Program-made: the position numbers and the translations under genes
Part shown: positions 18,172 through 26,704 of the stretch, piece by piece
How the letters are laid out: each line of letters begins with the position of its first letter
How positions within the stretch are numbered: position 1 is the first letter of the stretch
Source: JBJKSO01 sp046703825
GTDB taxonomy: Bacteria > Chloroflexota > Dormibacteria > Aeolococcales > Bog-877
Reading direction: 5' to 3'
Assembly: GCA_046703825.1 (NCBI GenBank)
Contig: JBJKSO010000115.1
Location: forward strand, 1-64,000
DNA length: 64,000 bases
The notes under the pieces: generated by a model
Seen by the model: the letters and a program-made list of their open reading frames with translations, nothing else
Told to the model about the DNA's origin: nothing
Databases searched by the model: none

Positions 18172-19568
18172 CAGCCCGAAGGGTTCTGGGTCGTGCTGTT
18201 GGTGGCTTGACCGCCCAGGGCGGGCCCGGCCTGCTGGGTCGGCACAAAGTTCTGCTGCTGGTTGATCAGCATCTTGTTGGTGATCAGAAATGGTCCGCGC
18301 GAGTTCTCACGGATAAAGCCCATCAGCGCCATGATTAGCACGATGGCAACTCCAACCGTCACCAGTGCCGCCGCTTGCCCCCTGGTAGCATCTCCCCACC
18401 GCAGGCGCCCCACGCTCACGTGCTTGGCATATATCGTCAAGGCGAAGATGCTCACAAACGTGAAGGTTACCAAGGCGGTGATCTTCCAAGGGATCATGGC
18501 ACCCCAGGGAATTATCAGGCCACCCTGCCAAATTGGAACATTTGCATTCGCCGCGAACACACTCTCGTAGCTCCACGACAACGAATAAGGAGTGGAGATG
18601 AGGGCCCAAGCGCCCAACGACAGCAGCACCGAGATCCCGAGCGCCGGAGATCGGAAGCCGCTACTTCGCACCCGTCGCCAGAGATAGTAGATGCCGACAG
18701 TGAATATCAAGCCAAGCAGGAATACCTGGAACATGAAAGCCACGCTGAGGCCACCCAGCATCATGTCGTACCAGGATGCGTAGGCGTGAAGTTGTATCTC
18801 TTTGGCGTAGGCCCACCCGATCAGCGGCTGGGTCAGGGTGAAGCCGATCGCGTAGATCATCCCGTAGTGGCCCATCCAGTCAAGGTACGCCCGCTTTTCC
18901 TTCACCTTGGTGAAGAGCAGCCGACCGCCCGCGGAGAGCGCAATCAGGCCCCCGGCGAATGCGACATTGCCGACCATGCGATGCAGATTCAGAGGGATCT
19001 CAGTGGGATTGATCAAATTGCCCGCCAGGTCCAAGCTCGGTCTCGGCGTGAGCATGTAGGAGGCGATGATGTCGATCAATGTGAACTGGATCAGCCCATT
19101 CACTGCCAGGAGTATCTCAACCCCGAGTCTCAAAGGACGCGCCTGGGCGAGACGATCCCAGTTGGCGTAGAGGGTGTACAAGCAGATGATCTCGCCGACG
19201 AAGGCGAGCGCCTCGGCGACGAAAGGCCAGAAGAGCACGCGCTGCAGCGACACGTAGAAGTGGGCCCACAGGCCGTTGAAGATGATCATGACCCCGAAGA
19301 TCGCAATCGCCCCACCAAATGCGAACGCAGCCCCAAGCACTTTGACCAGGGATGACGAAAAGCGCTCGTAGTGGGGGTCCTTCCGCTTCCAGCCCAAGAA
19401 GTCGGAGACGGCGAGGATGGTGTAGCCGCCCTGCTGGAAGGCGGCGAACTGGACGTGGGTCAACATGGTCACTGCAACCAGCGCCGTGGCCACGCCCGTC
19501 GACACCTTGACGGGCACTAGCTGCGGGCCAGAGGCCAGCAGCAAGTGGAAGAGCACCTGCAGGCTCAT
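18171..19568 (-). CDS. CydA-like subunit 2 (cytochrome bd superfamily)
   Basis: 465 residues with many membrane helices. Aligned by eye with E. coli CydA it keeps three key positions at matching spacing: His38 (like heme-ligand His19; both precede a Lys by 38 residues), Glu126 eleven residues before the Trp of NWDRL (like Glu107 before GWDRL), and His196 in LHRMVGN (like His186 of heme b558). The hydrophilic Q-loop expected for quinol oxidation is not apparent. A late motif LMGFIRENSRGP is shared with the other CydA-like gene here. The start ATG 19568 overlaps the cytochrome b stop as ATGA; a longer frame upstream lies within the cytochrome b gene. No CydB is present. Confidence 0.8.
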   Translation of the reverse strand: MSLQVLFHLLLASGPQLVPVKVSTGVATALVAVTMLTHVQFAAFQQGGYTILAVSDFLGWKRKDPHYERFSSSLVKVLGAAFAFGGAIAIFGVMIIFNGLWAHFYVSLQRVLFWPFVAEALAFVGEIICLYTLYANWDRLAQARPLRLGVEILLAVNGLIQFTLIDIIASYMLTPRPSLDLAGNLINPTEIPLNLHRMVGNVAFAGGLIALSAGGRLLFTKVKEKRAYLDWMGHYGMIYAIGFTLTQPLIGWAYAKEIQLHAYASWYDMMLGGLSVAFMFQVFLLGLIFTVGIYYLWRRVRSSGFRSPALGISVLLSLGAWALISTPYSLSWSYESVFAANANVPIWQGGLIIPWGAMIPWKITALVTFTFVSIFALTIYAKHVSVGRLRWGDATRGQAAALVTVGVAIVLIMALMGFIRENSRGPFLITNKMLINQQQNFVPTQQAGPALGGQATNSTTQNPSG

Positions 19569-20797
19569 AGATTGAAGAGCCGGTTGACTCCGAGGAGAGT
19601 CTCGTAGAGGATGAAGCCGATCACGAACGCCGCCGGGATCATCACCTCCGGCCGCCGCCACGGCTCACGCTCCGGGCTTCGGTCGAGCCAGGGAAGCATG
19701 AACAGCAGGGTGGTCGCGATCCCCGGCAGCACGAAAGCGCCCACCGGGATCATCCAAGCCTGCGGGAATTGCACCAGCATCTGGTCGAGGGGCAAGAAGA
19801 ACCACTCCGGCGTCGGCACGTAGTTCAGGATCGCCGGGTTGGCAGGAGCCTCCAGCGGTGCGCCGACTACGATCGCCATCACAAAAATGATCACCACCAG
19901 GCCAAAGCTGACCAGCGCGTCCTTGAACACCTGGGACGGGAAGAACTCGTCCAGGTCCATGGGCACGGCGTAGCCGGGATCGGTCGGCCGCGTCGGATAG
20001 GGCGGCTCTGCCTCCGCCATCCTCCGAGCCCGCTGGTCATCGGTCTCTTCGCGGACGCCCTCGTAGTTGACCCACGAACCGTGCTCGCCGTGACGTCGCA
20101 GCAGGATCAGGTGCAAGCCGATGAGTGGGACGAGCAGGGCTGGCAATAGCCAGATGTGGATGGCAAAGAAGCGGGTCAAGGTAGCAGGTCCCATCTGCGA
20201 GCCTCCCCGCAGGATCTCCTGGAGCTGCCCGCCAAAAATGGGTAGGTAGTTGACGATGTGAGTAACCACCTGTGCGGTGAAGTAAGAGGCATTGTCCCAG
20301 GGCAGCATGGCCCCGGTAATGCCAAGCCCTAGCACCAAGAGGAACAGGATTACGCCGGACAGCCAGTTCAACTCTCTGGGGCGCTTGTAAGAGCCACTGA
20401 CAAACGTCCTGATCATGTGCAAGCCAATCACAACCAACAGGATGTACGCCCCCCAGAGGTGCATGCCTCTGACAATCGCACCGAACTCATCGTGATGCTC
20501 GGTCCAATTGAGACTTATCCAAGCCTCCGTTGTGGACGGAACATAAGTCCACAGCAAGAACATCCCGGTCACTATTTGCAGCACGATGATTATCAATGTG
20601 GCGCTACCGAGCGAGTAGGCCCAGGCTCCCCGTCTAGGGACCGCTTCGTAGAGCAACTGGTGGGTTATGTCCGTTACCCCCAATCGCTCGTCGACCCAGC
20701 GGTACGTTGCGGCCAACGGAACAGCCACCGGACGGGTGAGCCTGTTCACCAGTTCGCTGCGCTGCCCGTTCTCGAGTTCGATCTGCTGCTTGGCCAT
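19565..20797 (-). CDS. cytochrome b (fused b6-like, bc-type complex)
   Basis: 410 residues. Heme ligands are H-x13-H in GMHLWGAYILLVVIGLH and H-x14-H in IHIWLLPALLVPLIGLH; the 14-residue spacing is b6-like. The Qo motif is PTPEWFFLP. N- and C-terminal halves are one chain, yet it is shorter than actinobacterial QcrB. It should oxidise quinol with the Rieske protein. ATG 20797 lies 2 bp past the Rieske stop; the frame extends further upstream but only through Rieske coding sequence. No cytochrome c1 gene is present in the operon, and its neighbours are two CydA-like subunits. Confidence 0.92.
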   Translation of the reverse strand: MAKQQIELENGQRSELVNRLTRPVAVPLAATYRWVDERLGVTDITHQLLYEAVPRRGAWAYSLGSATLIIIVLQIVTGMFLLWTYVPSTTEAWISLNWTEHHDEFGAIVRGMHLWGAYILLVVIGLHMIRTFVSGSYKRPRELNWLSGVILFLLVLGLGITGAMLPWDNASYFTAQVVTHIVNYLPIFGGQLQEILRGGSQMGPATLTRFFAIHIWLLPALLVPLIGLHLILLRRHGEHGSWVNYEGVREETDDQRARRMAEAEPPYPTRPTDPGYAVPMDLDEFFPSQVFKDALVSFGLVVIIFVMAIVVGAPLEAPANPAILNYVPTPEWFFLPLDQMLVQFPQAWMIPVGAFVLPGIATTLLFMLPWLDRSPEREPWRRPEVMIPAAFVIGFILYETLLGVNRLFNL

Positions 20798-20799
20798 CG

Positions 20800-21315
20800 T
20801 TATGCGGAGTAACTCACGAGGATGTTTCTGACCCAGAGGGTGCTGCCTACCATCTTGTGCTGGTAACGGAACAGCGGCCATGGCGGCGGGCCACCCACGT
20901 TCACTCCTTCGATGCTGTAGAGCCCCCCGTGACACGGGCACAAGAATTGTTGCAGGTTGATATCCCAGTGGACGTCGCACTGCATATGGGTGCACACGTT
21001 GGACAGCGTAATCAGCTGCACCTTCCCGCTGAAGTTGAGTTTTACTACATACACTATTCTCGGGCTGGGCGGCGACGGCCAAGCTTCGCCGACCGGCAGG
21101 TCGACCACATAGGCGGTGGGCAGTCCGACCGGGACTTTGCTGATATCAGCGACCATGACCCAGGGGTGGCGGCGGCGAGCGAAGAGCGGGCTGATAATTG
21201 ACCCAACTATCGGGCCGCCGATCAACAGGGTGGTGGCCCCTCCGACGACATTGATACCCATGACCATGAACCGCCGGCGGCTCACCTTGCGCGTGACGAA
21301 ACCCTGCTCAGCCAC
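20800..21315 (-). CDS. Rieske [2Fe-2S] protein
   Basis: 171 residues. The N-terminus has a twin-arginine-like signal (SRRRFMVMG) followed by a hydrophobic anchor. The cluster-binding boxes are CTHMQC and CPCHGG, the standard two-Cys two-His set. It would accept an electron from quinol at the cytochrome b Qo site on the outer face. The GTG start at 21315 overlaps the end of the 2-TM gene by 8 nt; cytochrome b follows 2 bp downstream. Confidence 0.94.
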   Translation of the reverse strand: MAEQGFVTRKVSRRRFMVMGINVVGGATTLLIGGPIVGSIISPLFARRRHPWVMVADISKVPVGLPTAYVVDLPVGEAWPSPPSPRIVYVVKLNFSGKVQLITLSNVCTHMQCDVHWDINLQQFLCPCHGGLYSIEGVNVGGPPPWPLFRYQHKMVGSTLWVRNILVSYSA

Positions 21316-21544
21316 TGCCGTTGTGAACTATTCCGATCAGGAGAGCCAACATCATCCCGAGAACGAACAGCGTTGTGTAGGCGGCCGCAGCGCCCGCATA
21401 CCACATGACGCCCAGCCCGCCCTCGGCGCTGCGCACACGCCGAAGCCGCCGGAACACCATCCAGCTGGCCATGACCGTGAGGGCGAAGAACCCAGTAAAC
21501 ATGATCCCCAGATCCCACGCCGATTCAAAGTCCTGATAGTTCAA
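21308..21544 (-). CDS. small two-helix membrane protein of the respiratory operon
   Basis: About 78 residues from a TTG start (21544) that overlaps the upstream CydA-like stop as TTGA. It has two predicted membrane helices (DLGIMFTGFFALTVMASWMVF and a second ending TTLFVLGMMLALLIGIV) joined by a basic loop RRLRRVRS. No family motif. Size and position resemble the small accessory subunits of other respiratory complexes. The longer frame reaching 21637 would run into the CydA-like gene and is unlikely. Confidence 0.65.
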   Translation of the reverse strand: MNYQDFESAWDLGIMFTGFFALTVMASWMVFRRLRRVRSAEGGLGVMWYAGAAAAYTTLFVLGMMLALLIGIVHNGSG

Positions 21545-22803
21545 GGCAGGTACCCGCGGGGCGCATTGAAGTTCTGGCGGGCCGAGTGCAGCGTCAAGAG
21601 GCAAGCACTCTGGCCCTGGGGAGCACCGATGGCACAAGGGATCTTCGAGTTCTCTTTGATGATGCCCATGAATAGGGCCAGGGCGAGCGCGGTCACCCCG
21701 ACCACGCCGATAACCCCTCTGGCAGCGGGAGCCACCCGCACGCGCGTGTCCATCCTACGAAGGTCCCGAATGTAGATCACCAGGTGAGCCAGGGTGGCCA
21801 GAAACGCTACCGCGAGAGCAGCGTAGCGGAGGGCGACCAGACCCGCCGGGATGATCGAGGCGGGCAGAGCGGTGCCGGCCATTCCCAGCACCGCGATCAC
21901 CGTCAAGACTCCGCCAGGACCCCCGTCCCGCTTCTCGTCGTGGCGCCAGAAGACCCAGTTGGCGCCAATGACGACCACCGCGAGCAGGACCACCTGGGCG
22001 ATGAACAAGTTGCCCGATCCGAGGACGAAGAGGTTGTCGAAGGCCGGCATCTGGGTGTTCTTGAGCGTCTCGGCCAGGAAGAAGCCGCTGATGGGCTGGG
22101 CCATGAGAAAGACGGACCCGATCGCGAAGTTCAGCCGGGCCGCCCAGTGCTGGAACTCGGCATCTGCGGCCGTGGGCGCGCGCCGACCCCGCCAGACTGC
22201 CACGGCGGCCAGGAACAGAGCGGCCCAAGAAAGGTTCCCGAAGGCGTAGTGGAACAGTAGAGGGAAGTAGGTCGGCGAGAAGTTCGCGTGCGCGGCACTT
22301 ACCGCTATCCCCGGGTCAAGGATGAAGCTATCCAGGTCAACGATAAAGATAAGAAACACGTACTGCACGACGATGAATGCGAACCCGACCGCCAAGTGCA
22401 GCTTGGGCGGCAGCTTCTCCCAGCCATAGGAGTACGCCAGCAGCAGCGGGATTCCGATAAAGAAACTCATGAAGGCGATAGTCAGGGGTATGAGCAGTTC
22501 GTTCAGCATCGTGCCGACCAGGCGACCGTAAAAGCCCGTAAGGAGCACGATGGCGAAGACCGCCCAGGTGGCAGCGAAGCTGTACAAGTAGAGGACCGAG
22601 TGGTTCAACTTGTAGGCGTAGCGCAGGTACATCTGGTTGCCCGTACGGCGACCCATCAACTCCATGCATGGAGTGATGGCGATAGCGGCCAGGATGAAGG
22701 TGACAAGAGCGATATGGATCAGGAAGGTCGCCCCGATCCCCACCTCCATCCCAAGCCTGCCAAACGGCACCTTGGGGGTAGGCGTCACAAACCCGATCAG
22801 CAC
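21541..22803 (-). CDS. CydA-like subunit 1 (cytochrome bd superfamily)
   Basis: About 420 residues, polytopic. Numbered from GTG 22803, His30 (FLIHIALV) matches CydA His19 and His185 (LLFHYAFGN) matches His186, sharing an H-x4-N pattern with subunit 2. A GWEKL motif replaces GWDRL, and the residue eleven before its Trp is Gly117, so the catalytic-site Glu107 equivalent is missing. A shared motif MGIIKENSKIP lies near the C-terminus. No CxxCH heme c motif. GTG 22803 has GGAG 4 nt upstream; TTG 22842 is an alternative. It is the first gene of the operon and diverges from holA. Confidence 0.78.
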   Translation of the reverse strand: MLIGFVTPTPKVPFGRLGMEVGIGATFLIHIALVTFILAAIAITPCMELMGRRTGNQMYLRYAYKLNHSVLYLYSFAATWAVFAIVLLTGFYGRLVGTMLNELLIPLTIAFMSFFIGIPLLLAYSYGWEKLPPKLHLAVGFAFIVVQYVFLIFIVDLDSFILDPGIAVSAAHANFSPTYFPLLFHYAFGNLSWAALFLAAVAVWRGRRAPTAADAEFQHWAARLNFAIGSVFLMAQPISGFFLAETLKNTQMPAFDNLFVLGSGNLFIAQVVLLAVVVIGANWVFWRHDEKRDGGPGGVLTVIAVLGMAGTALPASIIPAGLVALRYAALAVAFLATLAHLVIYIRDLRRMDTRVRVAPAARGVIGVVGVTALALALFMGIIKENSKIPCAIGAPQGQSACLLTLHSARQNFNAPRGYLP

Positions 22804-22897
22804 TTCGCTCCAATGCTGACGGCACGGCCCCCCCGGTGGCAACTCCCAACGCGAAGACGCAGGCTGGCCGGTCCCATGACCGCGGCCATCGCCAACC

Positions 22898-22903
22898 GAT
22901 AAT
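22898..22903 (+). promoter_or_regulatory. -10 box of leaderless holA promoter
   Basis: GATAAT lies 6 nt before GTG 22910. It is in the roughly 100 bp shared with the divergent respiratory operon. Confidence 0.5.
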
Positions 22904-22909
22904 CGCCCG

Positions 22910-23863
22910 GTGCCCGAGGACCTGCGCCTGATCCACGGCGACGACCCCTACTTGGTCGAGCAGGAGGCGGGACGCTGGCGCGATCAGCAAGCCGACGCGG
23001 GATCCGACCTGGGTCCTGAGGAGTTCCGGGGGTCGCGCGATTGGGACTCCCTAAGCCAGAGCCTGGCCACCCCAGCGTTCCTGACCGACCGGCGGGCAGT
23101 CCTGATTTGGGACCCGCCCCAGGTGCTGCGGGGTCAGACCGCCGCCGCCGATGGCGACTTGGAGAGGTTCGTCCAGCTGCTGGACACCCGGGAGCCGACC
23201 ACAGCAGTCGCCATCGCCCTGCGCCAAACCCTAGTCGCCGGCTCGAAAGCGCTCAAGCGCCTCCTGGCGGTGGGTGCCCAGGTCACACTGCTTCAGCGGC
23301 CGAAGGGAGCCGAGCTGCGCCGTTACCTTCAGCGAGAGCTCCAGCGCAGCGGACTGCGACTCGGAGCGCCATCCACCGAGCGACTCCTGGCCATAGCCGG
23401 CCACAGTCTGGGGCAGCTGGCTTCCGAGATTCAGAAGCTACAGATGTACGCCGGCAACCAGGGCAAGGTGGGCGATGCGGAAGCGGCTCGGCTGATCGCG
23501 CCTGGCCCCACGCCCGAGATCTACCGCCTTACCGACGCCATCTTCGGGTCCCCCGCGCGGGCGCCGGGGGTATTGCAGCAGTTGCGAGGATCGCCCGAGT
23601 CGTCACCGCAGATGGTGATCGGCGCACTCGCTCGAGTGTTACGCGACTTGCTGAGCCTGGCGGCGGGAGCGCAGCTGGGATTGCCAGATTGGAGGCGGGA
23701 GCGGCTAGGACGCCAGCTGGATCGGGCTGGCCACGATCGTGTCTTTCGCTGGCTGGTGGGCTTGGCTGATCTAGACTGGGCGATCCGCGTGGGCGCCGTG
23801 GGCGCCGAGGAGGGTCTCGAGGCCATGGTGGCCCGGATGTGCCTAGAAATCTCCCGGAGTTGA
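22910..23863 (+). CDS. holA: DNA polymerase III subunit delta
   Basis: 317 residues with HolA layout: LRLIHGDDPYLVEQE at the start, the AAA+-like region without a functional Walker A, GAELRRYLQRELQRSGLRL in the middle, AGHSLGQLASEIQKLQMYAG, and a helical C-terminal collar domain. It opens the beta clamp in the clamp loader. The order holA then rpsT (opposite strand) is common in bacteria and supports the call. Start GTG 22910. Confidence 0.93.
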   Translation: MPEDLRLIHGDDPYLVEQEAGRWRDQQADAGSDLGPEEFRGSRDWDSLSQSLATPAFLTDRRAVLIWDPPQVLRGQTAAADGDLERFVQLLDTREPTTAVAIALRQTLVAGSKALKRLLAVGAQVTLLQRPKGAELRRYLQRELQRSGLRLGAPSTERLLAIAGHSLGQLASEIQKLQMYAGNQGKVGDAEAARLIAPGPTPEIYRLTDAIFGSPARAPGVLQQLRGSPESSPQMVIGALARVLRDLLSLAAGAQLGLPDWRRERLGRQLDRAGHDRVFRWLVGLADLDWAIRVGAVGAEEGLEAMVARMCLEISRS

Positions 23864-23875
23864 GGCCCCGGTCTG

Positions 23876-24298
23876 CTAGCTGGGCTTGCGCTCGCCGGAC
23901 GCCCGCCGCGCCGAGGCTGCGGTGCGTTCGGTCTTGGTGCCGCCCTTGCGGCCAGTTCCAGCCTTGGACGCCGATCGGCGCGCCCCCGCCGCCTTGCGGG
24001 TACCGCGAGCCGGTGCGGACACCACCGCCTCCGCCCCGCCGGCAGCGGTCCGCGCGGCCAGGCTCATCAGTCGCGACTTGCGCCGGGCAGCGTTACGCGG
24101 ATGGAGCACGCCGTGCTCCACCGCCTTGTCCAGCGCCGATGCAGCTCGGCTCACCACCTCGGCCGCTGGCTCCGCGGCCAGCACCACGCGGCGGGCCCGA
24201 GCCACCGCCGTGCGGACGGACGAGCGCACCCGCCGGTTCCGCTCGTGCTTGCGACCTGAGGACCTGATGCGCTTTCGCGCTGACTTGATGTTCGCCAT
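23876..24298 (-). CDS. rpsT: 30S ribosomal protein S20 with long basic C-terminal extension
   Basis: 140 residues where S20 usually has about 87. Residues 1 to about 85 are ordinary S20 (MANIKSARKRIRSSGRKHERN, later LHPRNAARRKSRL). The remaining 55 residues are low-complexity Ala/Gly/Ser/Arg/Lys, likely disordered and RNA-binding. It converges with holA with a 12 bp gap. The ATG at 24298 has GGGAA nearby as a weak ribosome site. Confidence 0.95.
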   Translation of the reverse strand: MANIKSARKRIRSSGRKHERNRRVRSSVRTAVARARRVVLAAEPAAEVVSRAASALDKAVEHGVLHPRNAARRKSRLMSLAARTAAGGAEAVVSAPARGTRKAAGARRSASKAGTGRKGGTKTERTAASARRASGERKPS

Positions 24299-24397
24299 AA
24301 GTTCCCAAACTGGAGCGACCCGTGCGCAGCCGCACGGACACCTACCCTAGAGCAGGGGGCAGTGTAGCAAGCCGGCGGCGGCCGGGGATCTCGCCGC

Positions 24398-24403
24398 TAA
24401 AGT
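24398..24403 (+). promoter_or_regulatory. -10 box of leaderless ispE promoter
   Basis: TAAAGT is located 7 nt before GTG 24411, with no Shine-Dalgarno. Confidence 0.5.
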
Positions 24404-24410
24404 AGGCGCG

Positions 24411-25304
24411 GTGTTGCGACACGGGCTGGCTCCGGCCAAGCTCAACTTGGCCTTGGAGCTTGTCGGCCGGCGCGACGACGGCTATCACCTGATCCGGTCG
24501 GTCTCCCACACGATCGATTGGAGCGACGCAATCTCGTTGGAGCTGGGCAAGCCAGCTGGATCTCCACCAGGGCCCGTACCACCCCCCGAGGTCCTGGTCG
24601 GGGGGCCCGAGGCCGCCGGGCTCACTGCGGGCAACGAGGACCTGGCGGGGCGCGCGGCGCTCCTGATGGCCCGCAGCGGCCTGGGCACGCCAGTGGAACG
24701 CATAGCCTTGGCGAAGCGGATCCCACCACGCAGCGGCTTGGGCGGCGGCTCCGCGGATGCGGCGGCTGTCATTCGGATGACGGCCGAGCGGGCGAACGGC
24801 AGCCAACTGCGGCGCATCGCGCTGCAATGCGGCGCTGACGTCCCCTTCGCCCTGTGCGGTGGGGCGGCGCTGATCGCAGGAATCGGCGACGAGGTAGTCC
24901 CGCTGCCACCCCTCACCGGCGGCGCCTTTCTGATTGCGTTCCTCGGCCCCGTCTCGACTGCGGATGCCTACGCGGCCAGCGACGGCTCCGACTTCACCGA
25001 CGGCTCGCGGGTCGACGAGCTGGCGGAGCAACTCCGCCGCGGCACCGCACCGGCACAACTGTTCGGCAGCGCCCTGGAGCGCCCCGCACGGGCCGTGTCG
25101 CAGGAGCTCGACCGCAGAGCTGATCGACTGCGCGCGGCAATACCCCAGGCGCGCTGGGCGATGACCGGCAGCGGCGGCGCCTTCTTTGCCTACCTTTCCA
25201 AGCCCGAGTCCGTACCCGCGATTGCCGAACAGCTGCAGGCGGAGCTGCCCCAGGTGCCTTGGCGGATCGCCCTCCCAATTAGCGGATGGCCGGAGCCGAC
25301 CTGA
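24411..25304 (+). CDS. ispE: 4-diphosphocytidyl-2-C-methyl-D-erythritol kinase
   Basis: 297 residues, GHMP kinase of the MEP isoprenoid pathway. Family signatures: APAKLNLALELVGRRDDGYHLIRSV at the N-terminus, the ATP loop PPRSGLGGGSADAAAVIR, GADVPFALCGG, and MTGSGGAFFA near the C-terminus. It is the first of three overlapping genes with murT and gatD, linking isoprenoid supply (undecaprenyl carrier) with lipid II modification. Confidence 0.96.
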   Translation: MLRHGLAPAKLNLALELVGRRDDGYHLIRSVSHTIDWSDAISLELGKPAGSPPGPVPPPEVLVGGPEAAGLTAGNEDLAGRAALLMARSGLGTPVERIALAKRIPPRSGLGGGSADAAAVIRMTAERANGSQLRRIALQCGADVPFALCGGAALIAGIGDEVVPLPPLTGGAFLIAFLGPVSTADAYAASDGSDFTDGSRVDELAEQLRRGTAPAQLFGSALERPARAVSQELDRRADRLRAAIPQARWAMTGSGGAFFAYLSKPESVPAIAEQLQAELPQVPWRIALPISGWPEPT

Positions 25305-26704
25305 GGCTGGGCGCCGCGCTGGCCGCCGGCAAGGTGGTCGGCGGCGCATCGCGCCTCCTGGGCCTAGGCGGGGGCACGACCCTCCCCGGCGATGTGGCGA
25401 GGTGGGCCGACCCCGGCATCCTGGAGAAGCTGGCGAGGCGGGCGCGGCGGGGAAGCCTGCTCATCACGGGCACCAACGGCAAGACCTCCACGGCAGCCAT
25501 GGTGCGAGCGACCGCCCGGGCCATGGGCTGGCGGGTCGGGGGTAACTCCAGCGGATCCAATCTCCTCTTCGGCCTGACTGCCTCGGTGCTCGACCAGACC
25601 GGGCTCAATGGGTCGCTTCTCGCCGATGCTTTGGTACTGGAAGTCGACGAGCTGAGCAGCCCGCAGGCCGTGCGCGAGGTGCGACCCGCCGGCCTTGTGC
25701 TCTTGAATCTCTTCCGGGACCAGCTGGACCGCTCCTTCGAAGTGGAGCAGATCGCCGCCCGGATGGGGCAGGCCATCGCAGCTCTGCCGGCCGAATCGTT
25801 CACCCTGGCGAACGCTGACGACCCGAGGGTGGTCCAACTCAGCCTGGCCGCGGCCTCAGGACGCCAGGTCCGCTTCTTTGGCATCGACGACCCGTACCAG
25901 GCAAGAGCGACGCTCCCGGACATCGCGGACGCGCGTCTCTGCCCGCGCTGCCGGGGCGAGCTGGTGTTCTCCCAGGTCTACTACGGCCACTGCGGCCACT
26001 ACCACTGCCCCACTTGTGGGCTGGAGCGCCCACGGCTGGACTACGCCGCCCGGGAACTGCGTCTCGACGGTCTCGGCCGCTTGAGAATGCGTGTGGCCGA
26101 GGCGGGTACCGACACTCTGACCGAGGTGGCGGTGGAGCTGGGCGGGATCTACAACGCGGCCAACGCGGTGGCCGCATTCGGCGCCGCGCGCTGCCTGGGG
26201 ATTCCGGCGACGGTCGTGGCGGACGCCCTGGCCAGCTTCCTACCGGCATTCGGGCGCTCGCAGGTTGCGGTCTGGGAAGGGGTCCCGGTACGGCTCATGC
26301 TCGCCAAGAACCCGTCGGGGCTGGAGGAGTCGATGCGTGCCGTCCTCCAGCTTGAGCGGCCGAGCTGCCTGGCCTTGGCCCTCAACGACGGGGTCGCGGA
26401 CGGCCGCGACATCTCGTGGATCTGGGACGCCGATTTGGAGATGCTGGCGGCGGACGGACCCGAGACGGTGGTGGTCTCGGGAAGCCGGAGCCGCGACCTG
26501 CTGCTGCGGCTGGCCTACGCCGGCCTGGCAGAGGACCGCCTCCTGCTGGCCGAGACCCCCCGGGCGGCGCTGGATGCGCTCCGGCGCCTGAGCCCTCCTC
26601 AGGGCGCACCGGCTCCCGCCCTGCTGACTTACACCGCCATGTTCGCCTGGCATCGGGAGCTGGCGCGGACCGGTGCGGTTAGCCGCTTCTGGGACAACCA
26701 ATGA
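25286..26704 (+). CDS. murT: lipid II isoglutaminyl synthase, Mur ligase-like subunit MurT
   Basis: 472 residues. Mur ligase P-loop LLITGTNGKTSTAAMV, then the MurT-specific zinc-ribbon insertion with CPRCRGEL and CGHYHCPTCGL, ligase core AGTDTLTEVAVELGGIYNAANAVAAFG, and the C-terminal DUF1727 region with LNDGVADGRDISWIWDAD. With GatD it amidates the D-Glu of lipid II stem peptide to D-iGln. The start overlaps the end of ispE by 19 nt and the stop overlaps gatD as ATGA. Confidence 0.96.
   Translation: MAGADLRLGAALAAGKVVGGASRLLGLGGGTTLPGDVARWADPGILEKLARRARRGSLLITGTNGKTSTAAMVRATARAMGWRVGGNSSGSNLLFGLTASVLDQTGLNGSLLADALVLEVDELSSPQAVREVRPAGLVLLNLFRDQLDRSFEVEQIAARMGQAIAALPAESFTLANADDPRVVQLSLAAASGRQVRFFGIDDPYQARATLPDIADARLCPRCRGELVFSQVYYGHCGHYHCPTCGLERPRLDYAARELRLDGLGRLRMRVAEAGTDTLTEVAVELGGIYNAANAVAAFGAARCLGIPATVVADALASFLPAFGRSQVAVWEGVPVRLMLAKNPSGLEESMRAVLQLERPSCLALALNDGVADGRDISWIWDADLEMLAADGPETVVVSGSRSRDLLLRLAYAGLAEDRLLLAETPRAALDALRRLSPPQGAPAPALLTYTAMFAWHRELARTGAVSRFWDNQ

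Noticed and set aside
19569..19661. Upstream extension of CydA-like subunit 2
   Set aside because: Lies wholly inside the cytochrome b coding region; the ATGA at 19565-19568 is the natural junction.
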